Shown here: positions 22,862 through 33,084 of the stretch, piece by piece
Numbering within the stretch: the stretch's first letter is position 1
Layout of the letters: the number at the start of each line of letters is the position of its first letter
Assembly (NCBI GenBank): GCA_900095095.1
Contig: FMBT01000310.1
Location: 434,001 to 498,000, forward strand
Length of the DNA: 64,000 nt
Reading direction: 5' to 3'
Source of the DNA: Fragilariopsis cylindrus CCMP1102
Lineage: Eukaryota; Bacillariophyta; Bacillariophyceae; Bacillariales; Bacillariaceae
Program-made: the position numbers and the translations under genes
The notes under the pieces: generated by a model
The model's input: only the letters and a program-made list of their open reading frames with translations
The model's database searches: none
What the model was told of the DNA's origin: nothing

Positions 22862-24184
22862 TTACAACCGAAACCCCTTGACACCGGTAGTTAATGACAT
22901 CCAAGTCAATTGTTCCGATGTCGGTTGGAGGAGGGGATTTTGATGCTGCTGCTGCTGCTGCTGCTGCTGCTGTCGTCGTCGATGGAATCGAATGGTTACG
23001 AGTGATTGTTTTCGTGAAGATGTTTTCGATTGTACTATTTGTTTTGATAGACGGGGAAAACGAGTCCTTGGAATCCACGATATCGTAGATGATGAAGATA
23101 TGAAGGCAGCGTGATCATCATCACCAGCAGCAGTTGTGTCATTACTATACTTGTTCTCGTCTGCAGAATTAGCAATAGTAGTAGTAATCTTGAACCCCGC
23201 TGTAAACCACAACCGAAAACGTGGACTTGATTTACATGGTAATGAATTTGATAATGAATTTTCTCCCTCAGCATTCATCAATGCACCGACTAATTTCCTC
23301 ATCAACGTAGCCTCTAATTTTTGTTCCTTTGCGTAGCTGTTATTGTTACTGTTGTTTTCCTTATCGGTTTCATTGTTGTCGACAGCGACGGTATCGTCAT
23401 CGTCGTCGTAGATCAATGATTGAAAATCAAGGAGGTAGAGCTCACGACTTTGTCCGTAGGATGGTCCAAGTGAAATAAGTAGAAATAGCGGTAATTTCTG
23501 CTTTATTTTTTGCTGCTGTTGCTGATTAACCGTCAATGCCAAACGCCATTCATCGCACAGTCGTGTAATTTGATCCATTGCTTTCGTTTGCTTCCTTCGT
23601 AACGATGGATTGATTTTTGTTCTCTTCTTCTTGGTATTTGTGTTGTTCATCCGTCGTCGCTTATTCGCTGTTGTATCATTACCAGTACCCCCGTTGTTCC
23701 TATTATTATTTGTTTTATCATGATTGGAATCGCTATTATCGCCGCTATGAATAATGTTATCATTATTATCTTGTTGTTGTTGTAGTAGCAACAACAATTG
23801 CTGGACCGACATGGGCCACAATCCACGTACGTACATTAAATGCCGTGCTAATGCTATCGGTGCCGTTCGCAATAGCCAATCAGTAGAAACCATGGATGGA
23901 ATTGGAATCGATATAATCTCATTACTATTGTCGGACTTGATATTATTATTATCATTATTATTATTATTGCTGACGTTATTGTGGACATCATAGTTTTCCG
24001 ACGGCGGCTGTCGTCGTCTTTGGTACGCTCTTGTTTTACTTGCTGATCGAGTACGTCGATCGTACCCTCTTGTTTTGACAGAAGATGAAGAATTTTTGGA
24101 ATTCTCCATGCTTGTTCTTGCTGGTCGAGTACGGCGATTGTACCCTCTTGTTTTGACAGAAGATGAAGTATTTGACTTGTCCAT
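22862..24184 (-). CDS. MAD2L1BP: p31comet / MAD2L1-binding-protein-like
   Basis: This 440-aa protein resembles the HORMA-fold spindle-checkpoint silencer p31comet, which binds MAD2 and hands it to TRIP13. Blocks that line up, from memory, with the animal protein in order are ALARHLMYVRGLWPMSVQQL, LFLLISLGPSYGQSRELY followed by LLDFQSLI, LMRKLVGALMNAEG, and the extreme C-terminus WMSLTTGVKGFRL (animal proteins end in ...KGFR plus one residue). Long Asn, Asp and Gln insertions separate the blocks. The N-terminus carries a basic 26-residue tandem repeat built on KTRGYxRRTR, two full copies and a degenerate third. No frame break. The alternative is another HORMA-like protein, but the C-terminal match is specific. 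Confidence 0.65.
   Translation of the reverse strand: MDKSNTSSSVKTRGYNRRTRPARTSMENSKNSSSSVKTRGYDRRTRSASKTRAYQRRRQPPSENYDVHNNVSNNNNNDNNNIKSDNSNEIISIPIPSMVSTDWLLRTAPIALARHLMYVRGLWPMSVQQLLLLLQQQQDNNDNIIHSGDNSDSNHDKTNNNRNNGGTGNDTTANKRRRMNNTNTKKKRTKINPSLRRKQTKAMDQITRLCDEWRLALTVNQQQQQKIKQKLPLFLLISLGPSYGQSRELYLLDFQSLIYDDDDDTVAVDNNETDKENNSNNNSYAKEQKLEATLMRKLVGALMNAEGENSLSNSLPCKSSPRFRLWFTAGFKITTTIANSADENKYSNDTTAAGDDDHAAFISSSSTISWIPRTRFPRLSKQIVQSKTSSRKQSLVTIRFHRRRQQQQQQQQQHQNPLLQPTSEQLTWMSLTTGVKGFRL
24040..24184 (-). repeat. 78-bp coding tandem repeat in the p31comet-like gene
   Basis: The phrase TACCCTCTTGTTTTGACAGA recurs 78 bp apart (24063 and 24141 on the plus strand) and encodes the basic KTRGYxRRTR units. 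A third, degenerate unit reads KTRAYQRRR. Confidence 0.7.
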
Positions 24185-24595
24185 TGTGCAGCAGTGCCTA
24201 TAATACTAGTTGTGGTGCTGGTATGCGAGTATTGCAATGATTTGGTATTGAGAATAATGGCTGGGTGTGTTGCTGTGTTTGTTGTTTGTTGGGTTGTTTT
24301 CTTGTTTTGAGTTTGCAGTCAAAAGCTGCAATTATTATACGGGACTGGATTTGATTTGATCACGGGCTGAATTTAACACGAAAAAGCACGGTAAAGCTGA
24401 TATTATTTTTTCGCATATTACAGTAGCTGTATTTTCTAGCTAATAGTACCGGTACGAATAATATTGTGAGCATCCCTTAATACTAAGTAACTATACTATT
24501 ATTTAATCCCCCAGTCATACCCTCTTGATTATCATTCTATACTTTTCTGATATTACAATCTACAAGATAAATGCATCTATCGGCCTTAAAATGTT
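24185..24595. other. intergenic region
   Basis: Lies between the start of the p31comet-like gene and the 3' end of the next minus-strand gene. Nothing recognised. Confidence 0.5.
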
Positions 24596-27465
24596 TTATT
24601 TTATCTCTGGAGTAAACCAAACCAAACTAAATCTCTCACCAGAAAAGGGCTATATATAATGATGGTAAACAATGCAATTTCAAAAAGAAATTTATTGAAT
24701 ATGAATGTAAGAACAGGTTGACCATAAGACTCGTTTAATAAAAGCAACAACCGCATCTCTTTTAACACTTACTGCTGTCCAATGCCTATATATAGTGATG
24801 GTAAACAGTGCAATTTCAAAAAGAAATTTATTGAATATGAATGTAAGAACAAGTTGACCATAAGACTCGTTTAATAAAACAAACAACCGCATCTTCTTTT
24901 AACACTTTACCGTTCCTTCCAGCCGTCAAACTCTAAAGGATTGTAGAATATACTGTTAGATTCGCCCTCAACGAGTAATTCACCTCCCAAATAATTACCT
25001 AATCCAACAATCATGGATAAACTCTGACCCGATCCTCGACCTGAATCGACGTGAGGTGTGAATTGAGCATTCCTATTGACTGCACAGTGTGATGATGCCA
25101 ATCTCTTTTGTTGCTGGTGTTGACTAATATCGTTATTACTGGCAATTGTTGTCATTTCGATAGATAGAGTTTCTTCTAGTTCGAATATTGCATCAACAAG
25201 GTCTGGAAACAACTTATTTGCTCTTGGTAAATTGATCCCACCGCTTACATCTTCATCAATGAAAAGTCCGTTCTTAAACTTTGGATTGGTGATGGTAAAC
25301 GAACCAGACTGTTGTATTATTGACTCTTTAGATATGTTCATTGTAACATCACTTACTCCTCCGTTCCTGATTACTTTTGACCTGGCGATAGATGTCATCG
25401 GCCATTTACCACTTTCTGTTATATTACGCAGTATTGTCAAACTCTTCTTGTAAACGGCTGGTGTAACTTTGGGGGAAGAGATCTGAACATCGTCGACTCC
25501 TTCTCCGTACGACTCACTAAAATCCTGAATCTTATTCAGAGAAAATCGGATACGGGGACATACATTATCTCTCAAATCTACAAGCCACGCTTCTTCAGCT
25601 TTCAGCGTAGCTTCATCGAACGAACATCGATTGATAATAGATCTTTGAAAATGTGTTACGTTTGCTTGACCTATATCACCGATAGTCATCAGGTCCTTAA
25701 ATATCCTATTTCCGTTACTTGTCAATTCATCGAAATGAAATCGTGTTTCCGCCAGATACAGACGACTCGGGGGAGCAATAGGAGTTTCAATAAACACATC
25801 TAACCTGGTTGCCAATTCAAAGAAGTCTTGTGGCAACCATCCGTGGGTTATCGCTATCGAAGCACCGATGATTCGACGGACTTGCTCGTTTACAAAATCA
25901 TCTCCTCGACATTCCACAACGGCGACAATATTTTTATTCTTGTTGCTGCTGCTGCTGCTGTTGTTATGGTTGTTGTTATTGCTCGATTGAAATTGAACGA
26001 CCCTACATCTATCTAATACTTTCCAAACTGGTTTATTGTTGGGACTTGCAGATCCTTTCAAGCGAGGGTCTGCGAAGTTGTGCCAAGCACGTCGTTCTTT
26101 CCACGCAAGAAATCCGAACCGACCGGAGGCATCCTCTAACCTTTCGGTATTATAGTCCTTCCTTCCTCCCTGTATTGTAACACTCTCTGCATCTCGTAAA
26201 GTTGCTTTCAGCATTCGAAGGGAAGGAGGTTTCAAAGCTCCTCGAGAATTATGATTATTATTGTTATTATTGTTATAACGTTGCTTTTTTGGTCGTTGAA
26301 GTTCATCTTGCTGTTGCTGCCGCTCGTCATCCTTTGTTGTAGGATTGTCGTCGCTTCTACTACAATCTAACCACCAGTCTTCGATTTCCTTTCCATCCGG
26401 TAGCCATTGCAATGGTAACAGGTAATGATACGCTCGTTGTGTACAGTCCCCTTCCGCGTGAAATCGAGTCTTCGTCTTACCGCTAGACGATAATAATATC
26501 CCGGATAGTAAACGAACATCCAAATCTTGTTCCGAACTAGTCGAGGAATTATTTTCTGCTATTATTGTTGTTATTTTTTCTTCTAGATATTGTTTGGCTC
26601 GTAATAACAATTGATCGAGCAAACGAGACTGACTCCTTTGATCAACATCTCCTTCTTCATCTTCATCTTCATCCCGATCATCGTCGATATTATAATATTT
26701 TTCAATTGCTGAAACGGGGTATGAGTAACTTATTGTCATGACGTCCCCGAGTGCATCAATTCCAATTTCTTGAGACAAAGACTGATGTCTCATATTTGCT
26801 ACGGTTGATTGGGTGCTACCGGTTACGAATTGAAGATCTTTCCCCGATGCTCCATTACTGCTACTAATATTGATATTGCTGCTACTGTGAGAAACCTCGA
26901 TTTGAAGTGCATGTTCGAGAGCTTCCTTCATGAGTATCCCAGCTAATTTGGAAGAAGATATCGAGTCATAATTATTTCTATCGCCACCATTGTTTTCTTT
27001 GTCATATGTCATATTATTGACAGGAAGTCCCGTCCTATCATTAGCCTTCGATCTTGACTGATAGGATATCAAGATAATTGCGGTATCCTTTTTTATTATA
27101 TTGTTAGTTGAATTAGATGATTGGTTACTGTGGTCGTTTCGAATATGACGAAATAAAGAATTCCGAGTCGAAAATGTTGCCGAACATTCTCGACATTTAT
27201 TAGTAGTAACAACTTCTGTTGATGTTGATGTTGATGATTCCTCCTCATTTGAATTTGTTGTTGATGATGGGAAGGAGATAGCATGTTCGTTGTTATCGAG
27301 AGACGAAGACGACGACAAATAATAATTTCGCGTTGGATGATGCGTGCTTTGTTTTCTGTTATTCGTCTGCCTAGTATGGAAGGAGAATGCCGCCGTTTGG
27401 ATGTTGTTCAAACCAAGGAAAAGAAGGAATAACAAGATTACCATCCTCCATAAAATTCGCTGCAT
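24596..27465 (-). CDS. zinc finger / TruA-like / Tet-JBP-like oxygenase fusion
   Basis: About 873 aa in three exons: 24911-27465, a 13-nt exon 24773-24785, and 24596-24649. The N-terminus is a signal peptide with an A-F plastid-type motif (QTAAFSF). Then comes a C2H2 finger (CRECSATFSTRNSLFRHIRN, then DH). A pseudouridine-synthase (TruA/Pus1-like) fold follows, with RFHAEGDCTQRAYHYLLP and DDFVNEQVRRIIGASIA; the usual catalytic Asp block reads GSTQSTVANMRHQSL, with no Asp. The last domain resembles 2-oxoglutarate/Fe(II) oxygenases of the Tet/JBP group. It has FTPHVDSG (HxD), GLGNYLGGEL, HWTAPF (distal His) and GERFSLVWFTPE (Arg). The spliced end aligns residue for residue with the paralogue at 58 kb. 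The overall function is unknown. Confidence 0.7.
24650..24910 (-). repeat. twin near-identical introns around a 13-nt exon
   Basis: Intron 1 (24786-24910, 125 nt) and intron 2 (24650-24772, 123 nt) are about 94% identical by eye along their whole length. They begin GTAAAGTGTTAAAAG and GTAAGTGTTAAAAG, and both end in TATATATAG. Between them lies GCATTGGACAGCA. Splicing out both gives DGWKERHWTAPFSGERF, matching DGWKQIHSTSHFQGEQF in the paralogue. The phases differ: intron 1 is phase 2 and intron 2 is phase 0. Confidence 0.85.
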
Positions 27466-28034
27466 TATTTATTATTTGCATTGTGTTGTGCTTTTATCGA
27501 AAATTCAAATGATGCCACCGCCGCCCATCACATCACATCATTATTGTCTCAAATCCTTGTTTTTACAAAAATATGAAAAGAAAAATGGAAATTAATACTC
27601 CACGTGGAAGCAAATGGGATATATTCTTCGTTCGTCTGTCGACCGATTATTTCGTATGTGCTATCATTATTTTTACATTTTTACGTTTTACTTGGTACCG
27701 TCGGAACGTTACTTGGCGATCTTCGTGGCGTTTAACTTCCAGTAAACTATTCAAATAGAGATGGAGAGAAATAGCCACATGGAAAAAAAAACCATGACGA
27801 TAAAACGACGAGTCAACTTGACGACGAAACTAATAAAAGGAACCAACGAGCGACAACCAAAACAGAATGTAGAAGGGAAATTGTAAAATATATTTTTATG
27901 GACAAACTCTTGCTGAATCAAGTTGAGTTTTTGAACAAATTCATCTTCTCACAATTTTCTTTTGACAAGCTTTATCAAATCGAATCTTATCACTTCTTAT
28001 AACCTAAATTGTACTAACAGTATCCAAAATCAAC
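27466..28034. other. divergent intergenic region
   Basis: Shared upstream region of the oxygenase-fusion gene and the biosilica-type gene. No gene seen. Confidence 0.45.
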
Positions 28035-29741
28035 ATGAAAATCTTCTACTCGAGTGTCCTTATTGTGAGTCTTTCTGCCATGACTAGTACTACGGCTCGC
28101 AGTGGTGTCGCCGGTGTAAATGTTCATTCTTCTATCGTCGCTGGTAGCAGTACCACTTCTTCTGATATGCGCTATCTCAAAAGCAGCAAGAAAGACAATG
28201 ACGATGGTAAATCGTTGAAGAAAACTGACAAGAAAGAGGATAAGTCTGGAAAATCTCTCAAGGATGATGACAAGAAGAGCGAGAAGAAGTATTCTAAAAG
28301 CAAGTCAGAAAAGTTCACCCTTCCTCCTTCCGTCGAACCCGACAAAAAAGATGATGAGTCTGGAAATTTTCTCAAGAAAAGCGAGAAGAAGAAATCCAAA
28401 GGCAAGTCAGAAAATCCTTCCGTCGAACCCAAACAGAAAAGCGACAAGTCAGAGCCAAAGTTGGTGAAAAGTAAAAGCAAATCGAAATCAACTAAGAAGG
28501 ATACAGGTAACAACGAGCCCAAGTCGGTCAAGAACAAGAGCAACAAGTCAGTCAAAAATGAGAACGATAAGGAACCAAACTCAGATAAGAATGCATCGAA
28601 ATCGTTGAAAAAGGATGTAGACAACAACGAGTCCAAGTCAATCAAGAGTAAATCGAATAAATCTTCAAAAAAGGAACAGGACGAGGACGATGTTAAATCG
28701 TCGAAGAAATCCGACAAAGATGATAAATCCAATAAATCAGAAAAGGATGATAAGAAGAGCAAGAGCAAGAAGTCCAAAGTCAAATCAGACAAAAGCAAGG
28801 TACAAAAAAAGTCAGAAAAGTTTTCCAAAGAATCGGCTGCACCCAGTTCAATTCCTAGCTTGAGTCCTACGGACTCGCCAACTGATTCGCCGACCATACG
28901 TCCATCAGATTCACCAACGGATTTGCCTACGGTAGCACCGACCAACAGTCCTACAAATGTACCTACTGTATCTCCTACTTTTTCTCCCACTGTATCGCCT
29001 ACTGTATCGCCTACTGTGCCGCCTACTGTGCCACCTACTAATGGCCCTACAAAGTCTCCTACAGTCTCTCCAACAGATTCGCCTACTTTGTCGCCTACTA
29101 TATCTCCGACTAACAGTCCTACAAAATCTCCTACGGAATCTCCAACAAATTCGCCTATTGTATCGCCTACAGAATCACCAACAGATTCACCTACGTCATC
29201 CCCGTCGGACAGTCCATCTGCGGCACCAAGTGGAAGCCCATCTACGACCCCAACCTCCAGTCCATCGGACAGTCCATCTGTGGCACCAAGTGGAAGCCCA
29301 TCTATGACCCCAAGCTCAAGTCCGTCGATTAGTCCCTCTGTGGGTCCATCCTCTGGGCCAACCAGAAACCCATCAGATGTTCCTAGCTCAATTCCTAGTA
29401 TGATTCCCACACTATCGCCTACTATTCAGCCCAGTGAGATCCCATCTGCTAGTCCAACCGCCATTGTTATTCAAGGGGCTGCTGTTACGACGAGCGCAGT
29501 AATTGGAGCAATGGCCGTGTTGGCTCTTGTTATTGGAGGGGGCTTCGCGCTCCAATTTATGAGAAAGAAAAAGGATGATAATGACGAAGAAGATCTTGAA
29601 CGCGATCTTGAGACCGAATCTCCTCCCATGAATGAAAACAACTTAACTAATAAGCCATCATTGGGTGTCCCGTGTATCAATTGGGGTGGACTTGACAATG
29701 GCCATAGGATGAAGAGCGAAATCAGTAGTGGTAGATGTTGA
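28035..29741 (+). CDS. Lys/Ser- and PTS-rich type I membrane protein, biosilica-type
   Basis: This 568-aa protein has no enzymatic domain. Order: a signal peptide (MKIFYSSVLIVSLSAM); an R-Y-L motif near residue 46, which fits the RXL processing site of diatom silaffins and cingulins; a Lys/Ser/Asp region (about 50-270) full of KSxKK, KKSKSKK and SKKSDKDDK clusters; a Pro/Thr/Ser region (about 272-475) of SPTDSPT and PSDSPSxAPS repeats; one transmembrane helix (about 485-508, AVIGAMAVLALVIGGGFALQ); and a short acidic cytosolic tail. Polycationic Lys/Ser stretches that can be phosphorylated, together with a membrane anchor, resemble proteins of the silica deposition vesicle or cell wall. That role is inference from composition. 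Confidence 0.75.
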   Translation: MKIFYSSVLIVSLSAMTSTTARSGVAGVNVHSSIVAGSSTTSSDMRYLKSSKKDNDDGKSLKKTDKKEDKSGKSLKDDDKKSEKKYSKSKSEKFTLPPSVEPDKKDDESGNFLKKSEKKKSKGKSENPSVEPKQKSDKSEPKLVKSKSKSKSTKKDTGNNEPKSVKNKSNKSVKNENDKEPNSDKNASKSLKKDVDNNESKSIKSKSNKSSKKEQDEDDVKSSKKSDKDDKSNKSEKDDKKSKSKKSKVKSDKSKVQKKSEKFSKESAAPSSIPSLSPTDSPTDSPTIRPSDSPTDLPTVAPTNSPTNVPTVSPTFSPTVSPTVSPTVPPTVPPTNGPTKSPTVSPTDSPTLSPTISPTNSPTKSPTESPTNSPIVSPTESPTDSPTSSPSDSPSAAPSGSPSTTPTSSPSDSPSVAPSGSPSMTPSSSPSISPSVGPSSGPTRNPSDVPSSIPSMIPTLSPTIQPSEIPSASPTAIVIQGAAVTTSAVIGAMAVLALVIGGGFALQFMRKKKDDNDEEDLERDLETESPPMNENNLTNKPSLGVPCINWGGLDNGHRMKSEISSGRC

Positions 29742-30196
29742 ATAAGAAAACCTCCAGATCATTGTAAATCTTCAGAACAAGATAGATAAACATCATTTCA
29801 GTACATAAATAAATCAGGATCGACATAAATATAAAGATAAAAATAAAATACATTGTAAAATAGACAAATACGAATTAAATTTTATATAACATTCAGAGGA
29901 AGAGAAATAGCACAAAGTCGTTATGTTCAGTAGGCTTCAACCAATTAATTTTCTTTCTATACTTTGACCCTGTGGCGGAGCAGGCTAAATGGTTGGATTC
30001 GTTTTGTCCTTCGGATGTATATATATATATATATATATAGTCCTATGTGCGTATATATACATATACATATACATAATGTAGAGAGGTCCCTCAATCGAAG
30101 GTATGAGTAGAAATTTATCGTAGAGTTGTGTATATGCAGTGCTCACCACCACGCAATCCATAATCGCTATCGTATGTTACTACTACTGTATGATCA
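29742..30196. other. convergent intergenic region with TA microsatellite
   Basis: A (TA)n run lies near 30018-30040, followed by ATACAT repeats to about 30075. No gene seen. Confidence 0.5.
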
Positions 30197-30628
30197 TCAC
30201 CGTCCTCCTCGAATTTTCAATATTTTTCGTGCCAATGGAAGACAAATAGCTAACTTCAACGGTATGACCACAGAATCAAGTGCTCCCGCGATTGAAAAGT
30301 ATGTTCCTTCACGAACCCAATTGATTTGTTGTCCTGTATCATTATTATTGTTATTATTATTACTATTATTGTTGTCGTCGTGATTGGATGATATATTTGT
30401 TGATATTGCTCTTGCTGTTGATGATGATGTTGGTTCTGCTAATTTATTCCTCAGATTAATGACAAATTCAGAATCACTACCCAAAACTTTTTCAATTGGT
30501 ACTAAAATGTCTACACCCGACCTTAAACCAACATACATTGATGTAATCGAAACGAAAGTAACACAACCGTAACTTAGTATACCTATTGTACCGTATGTTT
30601 GCAAAAACTTTTTGGGAGAAAACGACAT
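30197..30628 (-). CDS. DUF1279 / FAM210-like membrane protein
   Basis: This is a 143-aa protein from an ATG. The DUF1279 signature is visible: TYGTIGILSYGCVTFVSITS, then SGVDILVPIEKVLG, and after an Asn-rich insertion a second helix, SVVIPLKLAICLPLARKILK. FAM210 proteins are mostly mitochondrial inner-membrane proteins linked to translation. Some algal members are plastidial. No presequence is obvious, so the compartment is unsettled. It converges on the biosilica-type gene. Confidence 0.65.
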   Translation of the reverse strand: MSFSPKKFLQTYGTIGILSYGCVTFVSITSMYVGLRSGVDILVPIEKVLGSDSEFVINLRNKLAEPTSSSTARAISTNISSNHDDNNNSNNNNNNNDTGQQINWVREGTYFSIAGALDSVVIPLKLAICLPLARKILKIRGGR

Positions 30629-31375
30629 GATCCGTAGGGTGGTTGTTTCAATACAATTGAATTGAATTAGATTAAATTAAATTAACCCTACTGTATGATA
30701 TGAATTCCTGTGCTTAAATATTTATATTATAGCTAAGAGAGTTGAGTATGATGTTCATGTTCAATAAGCAATGTGTGGTGTGTATCATAGGATTTGATTG
30801 TTAATTGTAATAACAATTTAAAACACCGTTGAGGCAAGATAAACAAAGACAGAACATTACTATGAATTGAAAATTGAACGGTAAGCAACGCGGAAAAATC
30901 GTAGCCCCCACAACGCATCATGACTCAAATCGACTCAATCGACTCAATCTACTTTCGATCACGCCCAAACGAATCGCCTTTGTGACTCGAAAAAAATCCT
31001 TTCACATCATTTTTTTCTTGCGATCTTCCTCTCGATATATCAGGAGTAAGAATCACGGAGACGTCAACCACGAGTAGCTTGTAAATCTTGATTGGGCCCT
31101 AAACAATCGCTTTCAGCATTTGGACTTTCTAGCTCTATCGGTTTGGTTGCTACTACACTAGTTGAGTACGAATTCTCCCACGATCCACGACGCAATGGGT
31201 CTGCGGTGGTGTAATAATGTGTTGTACATGAAGTATTATCTGTCTTCCTTTCTGCAAAACATCTGCTGTGTATTCTGCAAAAAATCTGCCGTAATAAGAT
31301 CTAACGCAATACAGTACGATAATCTCATTAAAAAGATCGAAGAAACTTATACATTAGAATATATATCACTCAACG
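30629..31375. other. divergent intergenic region
   Basis: Upstream of both the FAM210-like gene and the first Tudor-like gene. GACTCAAT-type short repeats occur near 30923-30950. No gene seen. Confidence 0.45.
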
Positions 31376-32659
31376 ATGGCCTCTACTACTAGTGGGAGTA
31401 TTACAATTAATGCAGATGCGATTCGTCGTTTTTTGCCGGTCTCTGTCGTTCTTGTTGTGATGGTCGTATTCGTCGCTTACGACAACTCGGCATCGTTACG
31501 GAACACCGTTCTTCGTCAACGTGAATTGCAGAATACGATTACTGCTGCAGATTACTTTGGATCATTTGACTCCGACTCCTCATCGTCATTCCAAGAGGTA
31601 GAAACGGAAGCACCTACTTTTAATAAAGTGCCACAATTTGAAGACGCCAGATCGGATTCAACAGAAAATAATTTTGGAGAAGTTCCCATGGACGGTGCAA
31701 CCCCTGATATGATTACACCAGCAGATGAGTATATGATGGAAGGCAGTGAGGTTCCATCGTTTGGACAACAGGCAACTGTTGAACCAATGTTCGGGAATAA
31801 AGTAGTGTCAGCAACCGCAGACCAGGTTGAGACTGACGCCCCAACCGTAGGACTATCGGCTGATGCTCAAGGGTTTGTAGTAGAAACAGGTTTGGAAACG
31901 ATTCCACCCACCGATGCACTTGGGTTTACGGCAGAAGAAGCTCAAGATAATGCTGTAGTAGTCCAAGAAACTACTGAAAATTTTGTACCAGATCCCGAAG
32001 ACGTATTTTCGGCAGCGTTACTCTTTACGGACGTGCCCACCACAGATTTTACATCAGGTGATTCTTCGTTCGTTCTTGAAACATACGAGGTCAATACAAA
32101 AGTCGTCATGGATATTGACATCGGATGGCAGTCTGGTATCATTGAATGGTACGACGCTGCAAGTGATAATTATGGTGTACTTTGGTCGACAACCGGGACA
32201 ACTCAAATCTTTGCCGCTGGAAGAACATTTGATGATATGGTTAATATGGGGAGAGATAGTGAACTATTCGCGTTAGGATCAAGTCTTGACGCAGCAGCCA
32301 TCGCCAAGAATCAAAACAAGAACAACGATGAAAGTGATAAGGGAACAATCATTGGTCTTAGTATTATGGGTGTTTCAATGATCGCACTTATGATGGTCGC
32401 CGCTGTCGTCCTACGACGTAGATCGTCGATAAAACGTGGAAAATCCGTTCCATTACGTAATCTGAATAATTCCTACAGAGATGACGATGAAGGATTCCAT
32501 GACGAACCATCGCAGCCACCAACTGGATTATTTCAAGACAATGAACCTGCTGGATTTTTAACGGTAGAAGGACAAATCATTCAAGAGGGCATTAGTGGAG
32601 CTCTTGGTGATCCAGATTTATTTCCAGATAATCCAGAATTATACAGAGAATCTATTTAA
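31376..32659 (+). CDS. membrane protein with one extracytoplasmic Tudor-like repeat
   Basis: This 427-aa protein is a single exon. An N-terminal hydrophobic helix (about residues 20-37, PVSVVLVVMVVFVAYDN) acts as signal or anchor. A long acidic, Thr/Pro-containing, presumably disordered region follows. Then comes one SH3-like unit (about 240-295: VVMDIDIGWQSGIIEWYD, then NYGVLWSTTGTTQIF and FDDMVNMG), which matches the repeats of the two neighbouring genes. After that lie a transmembrane helix (about 324-346, IIGLSIMGVSMIALMMVAAV) and a basic, then acidic cytosolic tail. I call the unit Tudor/agenet-like from its pattern of D-G-W, G-x-I and Y-x-V-x-W; no named family is recognised. Confidence 0.65.
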   Translation: MASTTSGSITINADAIRRFLPVSVVLVVMVVFVAYDNSASLRNTVLRQRELQNTITAADYFGSFDSDSSSSFQEVETEAPTFNKVPQFEDARSDSTENNFGEVPMDGATPDMITPADEYMMEGSEVPSFGQQATVEPMFGNKVVSATADQVETDAPTVGLSADAQGFVVETGLETIPPTDALGFTAEEAQDNAVVVQETTENFVPDPEDVFSAALLFTDVPTTDFTSGDSSFVLETYEVNTKVVMDIDIGWQSGIIEWYDAASDNYGVLWSTTGTTQIFAAGRTFDDMVNMGRDSELFALGSSLDAAAIAKNQNKNNDESDKGTIIGLSIMGVSMIALMMVAAVVLRRRSSIKRGKSVPLRNLNNSYRDDDEGFHDEPSQPPTGLFQDNEPAGFLTVEGQIIQEGISGALGDPDLFPDNPELYRESI

Positions 32660-33084
32660 ATCATTCTGAATTTTTATTGCGAAATCCGTCAACATGCATA
32701 CCTGCTTCCAGTTGTTTGAAACGAACAACTAATACATAAAAAATACATATAAATAAACATAAAAATACTACAAAATACAAAACATACTATATTCATTATT
32801 AATAGGGCTCCCAACATAGTAAAAAAGTAACTACTGTCTCGCTGCTATCTTACCTTACCTTTTTCGCTGAAGCGCAAGCTCCTTCAAGGGAGTGCATCTA
32901 AACCTTGCAGATGCCGTACCAGAAACATTCTCCACTACTGTATTAATTATGTAACCATGGACAATTATTGTCGAGACGAATAAATTAAAAAAAGTATCTA
33001 CGGTAATTTAACCTAAAAGTAAAATGTATTACATGCAAAAATTAAAAGTCAATGCGACATGATATTCGTCGTTTCGATTCGTGT
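32660..33084. other. convergent intergenic region
   Basis: AT-rich. Nothing recognised beyond short A runs. Confidence 0.5.

Noticed and set aside
24692-24892. 66-aa minus-strand open frame downstream of the oxygenase fusion
   Set aside because: It reads through the twin introns and the micro-exon. The splice model explains the sequence better.
28172-29410. 412-aa open frame on the minus strand opposite the biosilica-type gene
   Set aside because: It mirrors the repetitive Lys/Ser and PTS codons of the plus-strand gene. It has no signal of its own and the plus strand has a signal peptide and membrane helix.
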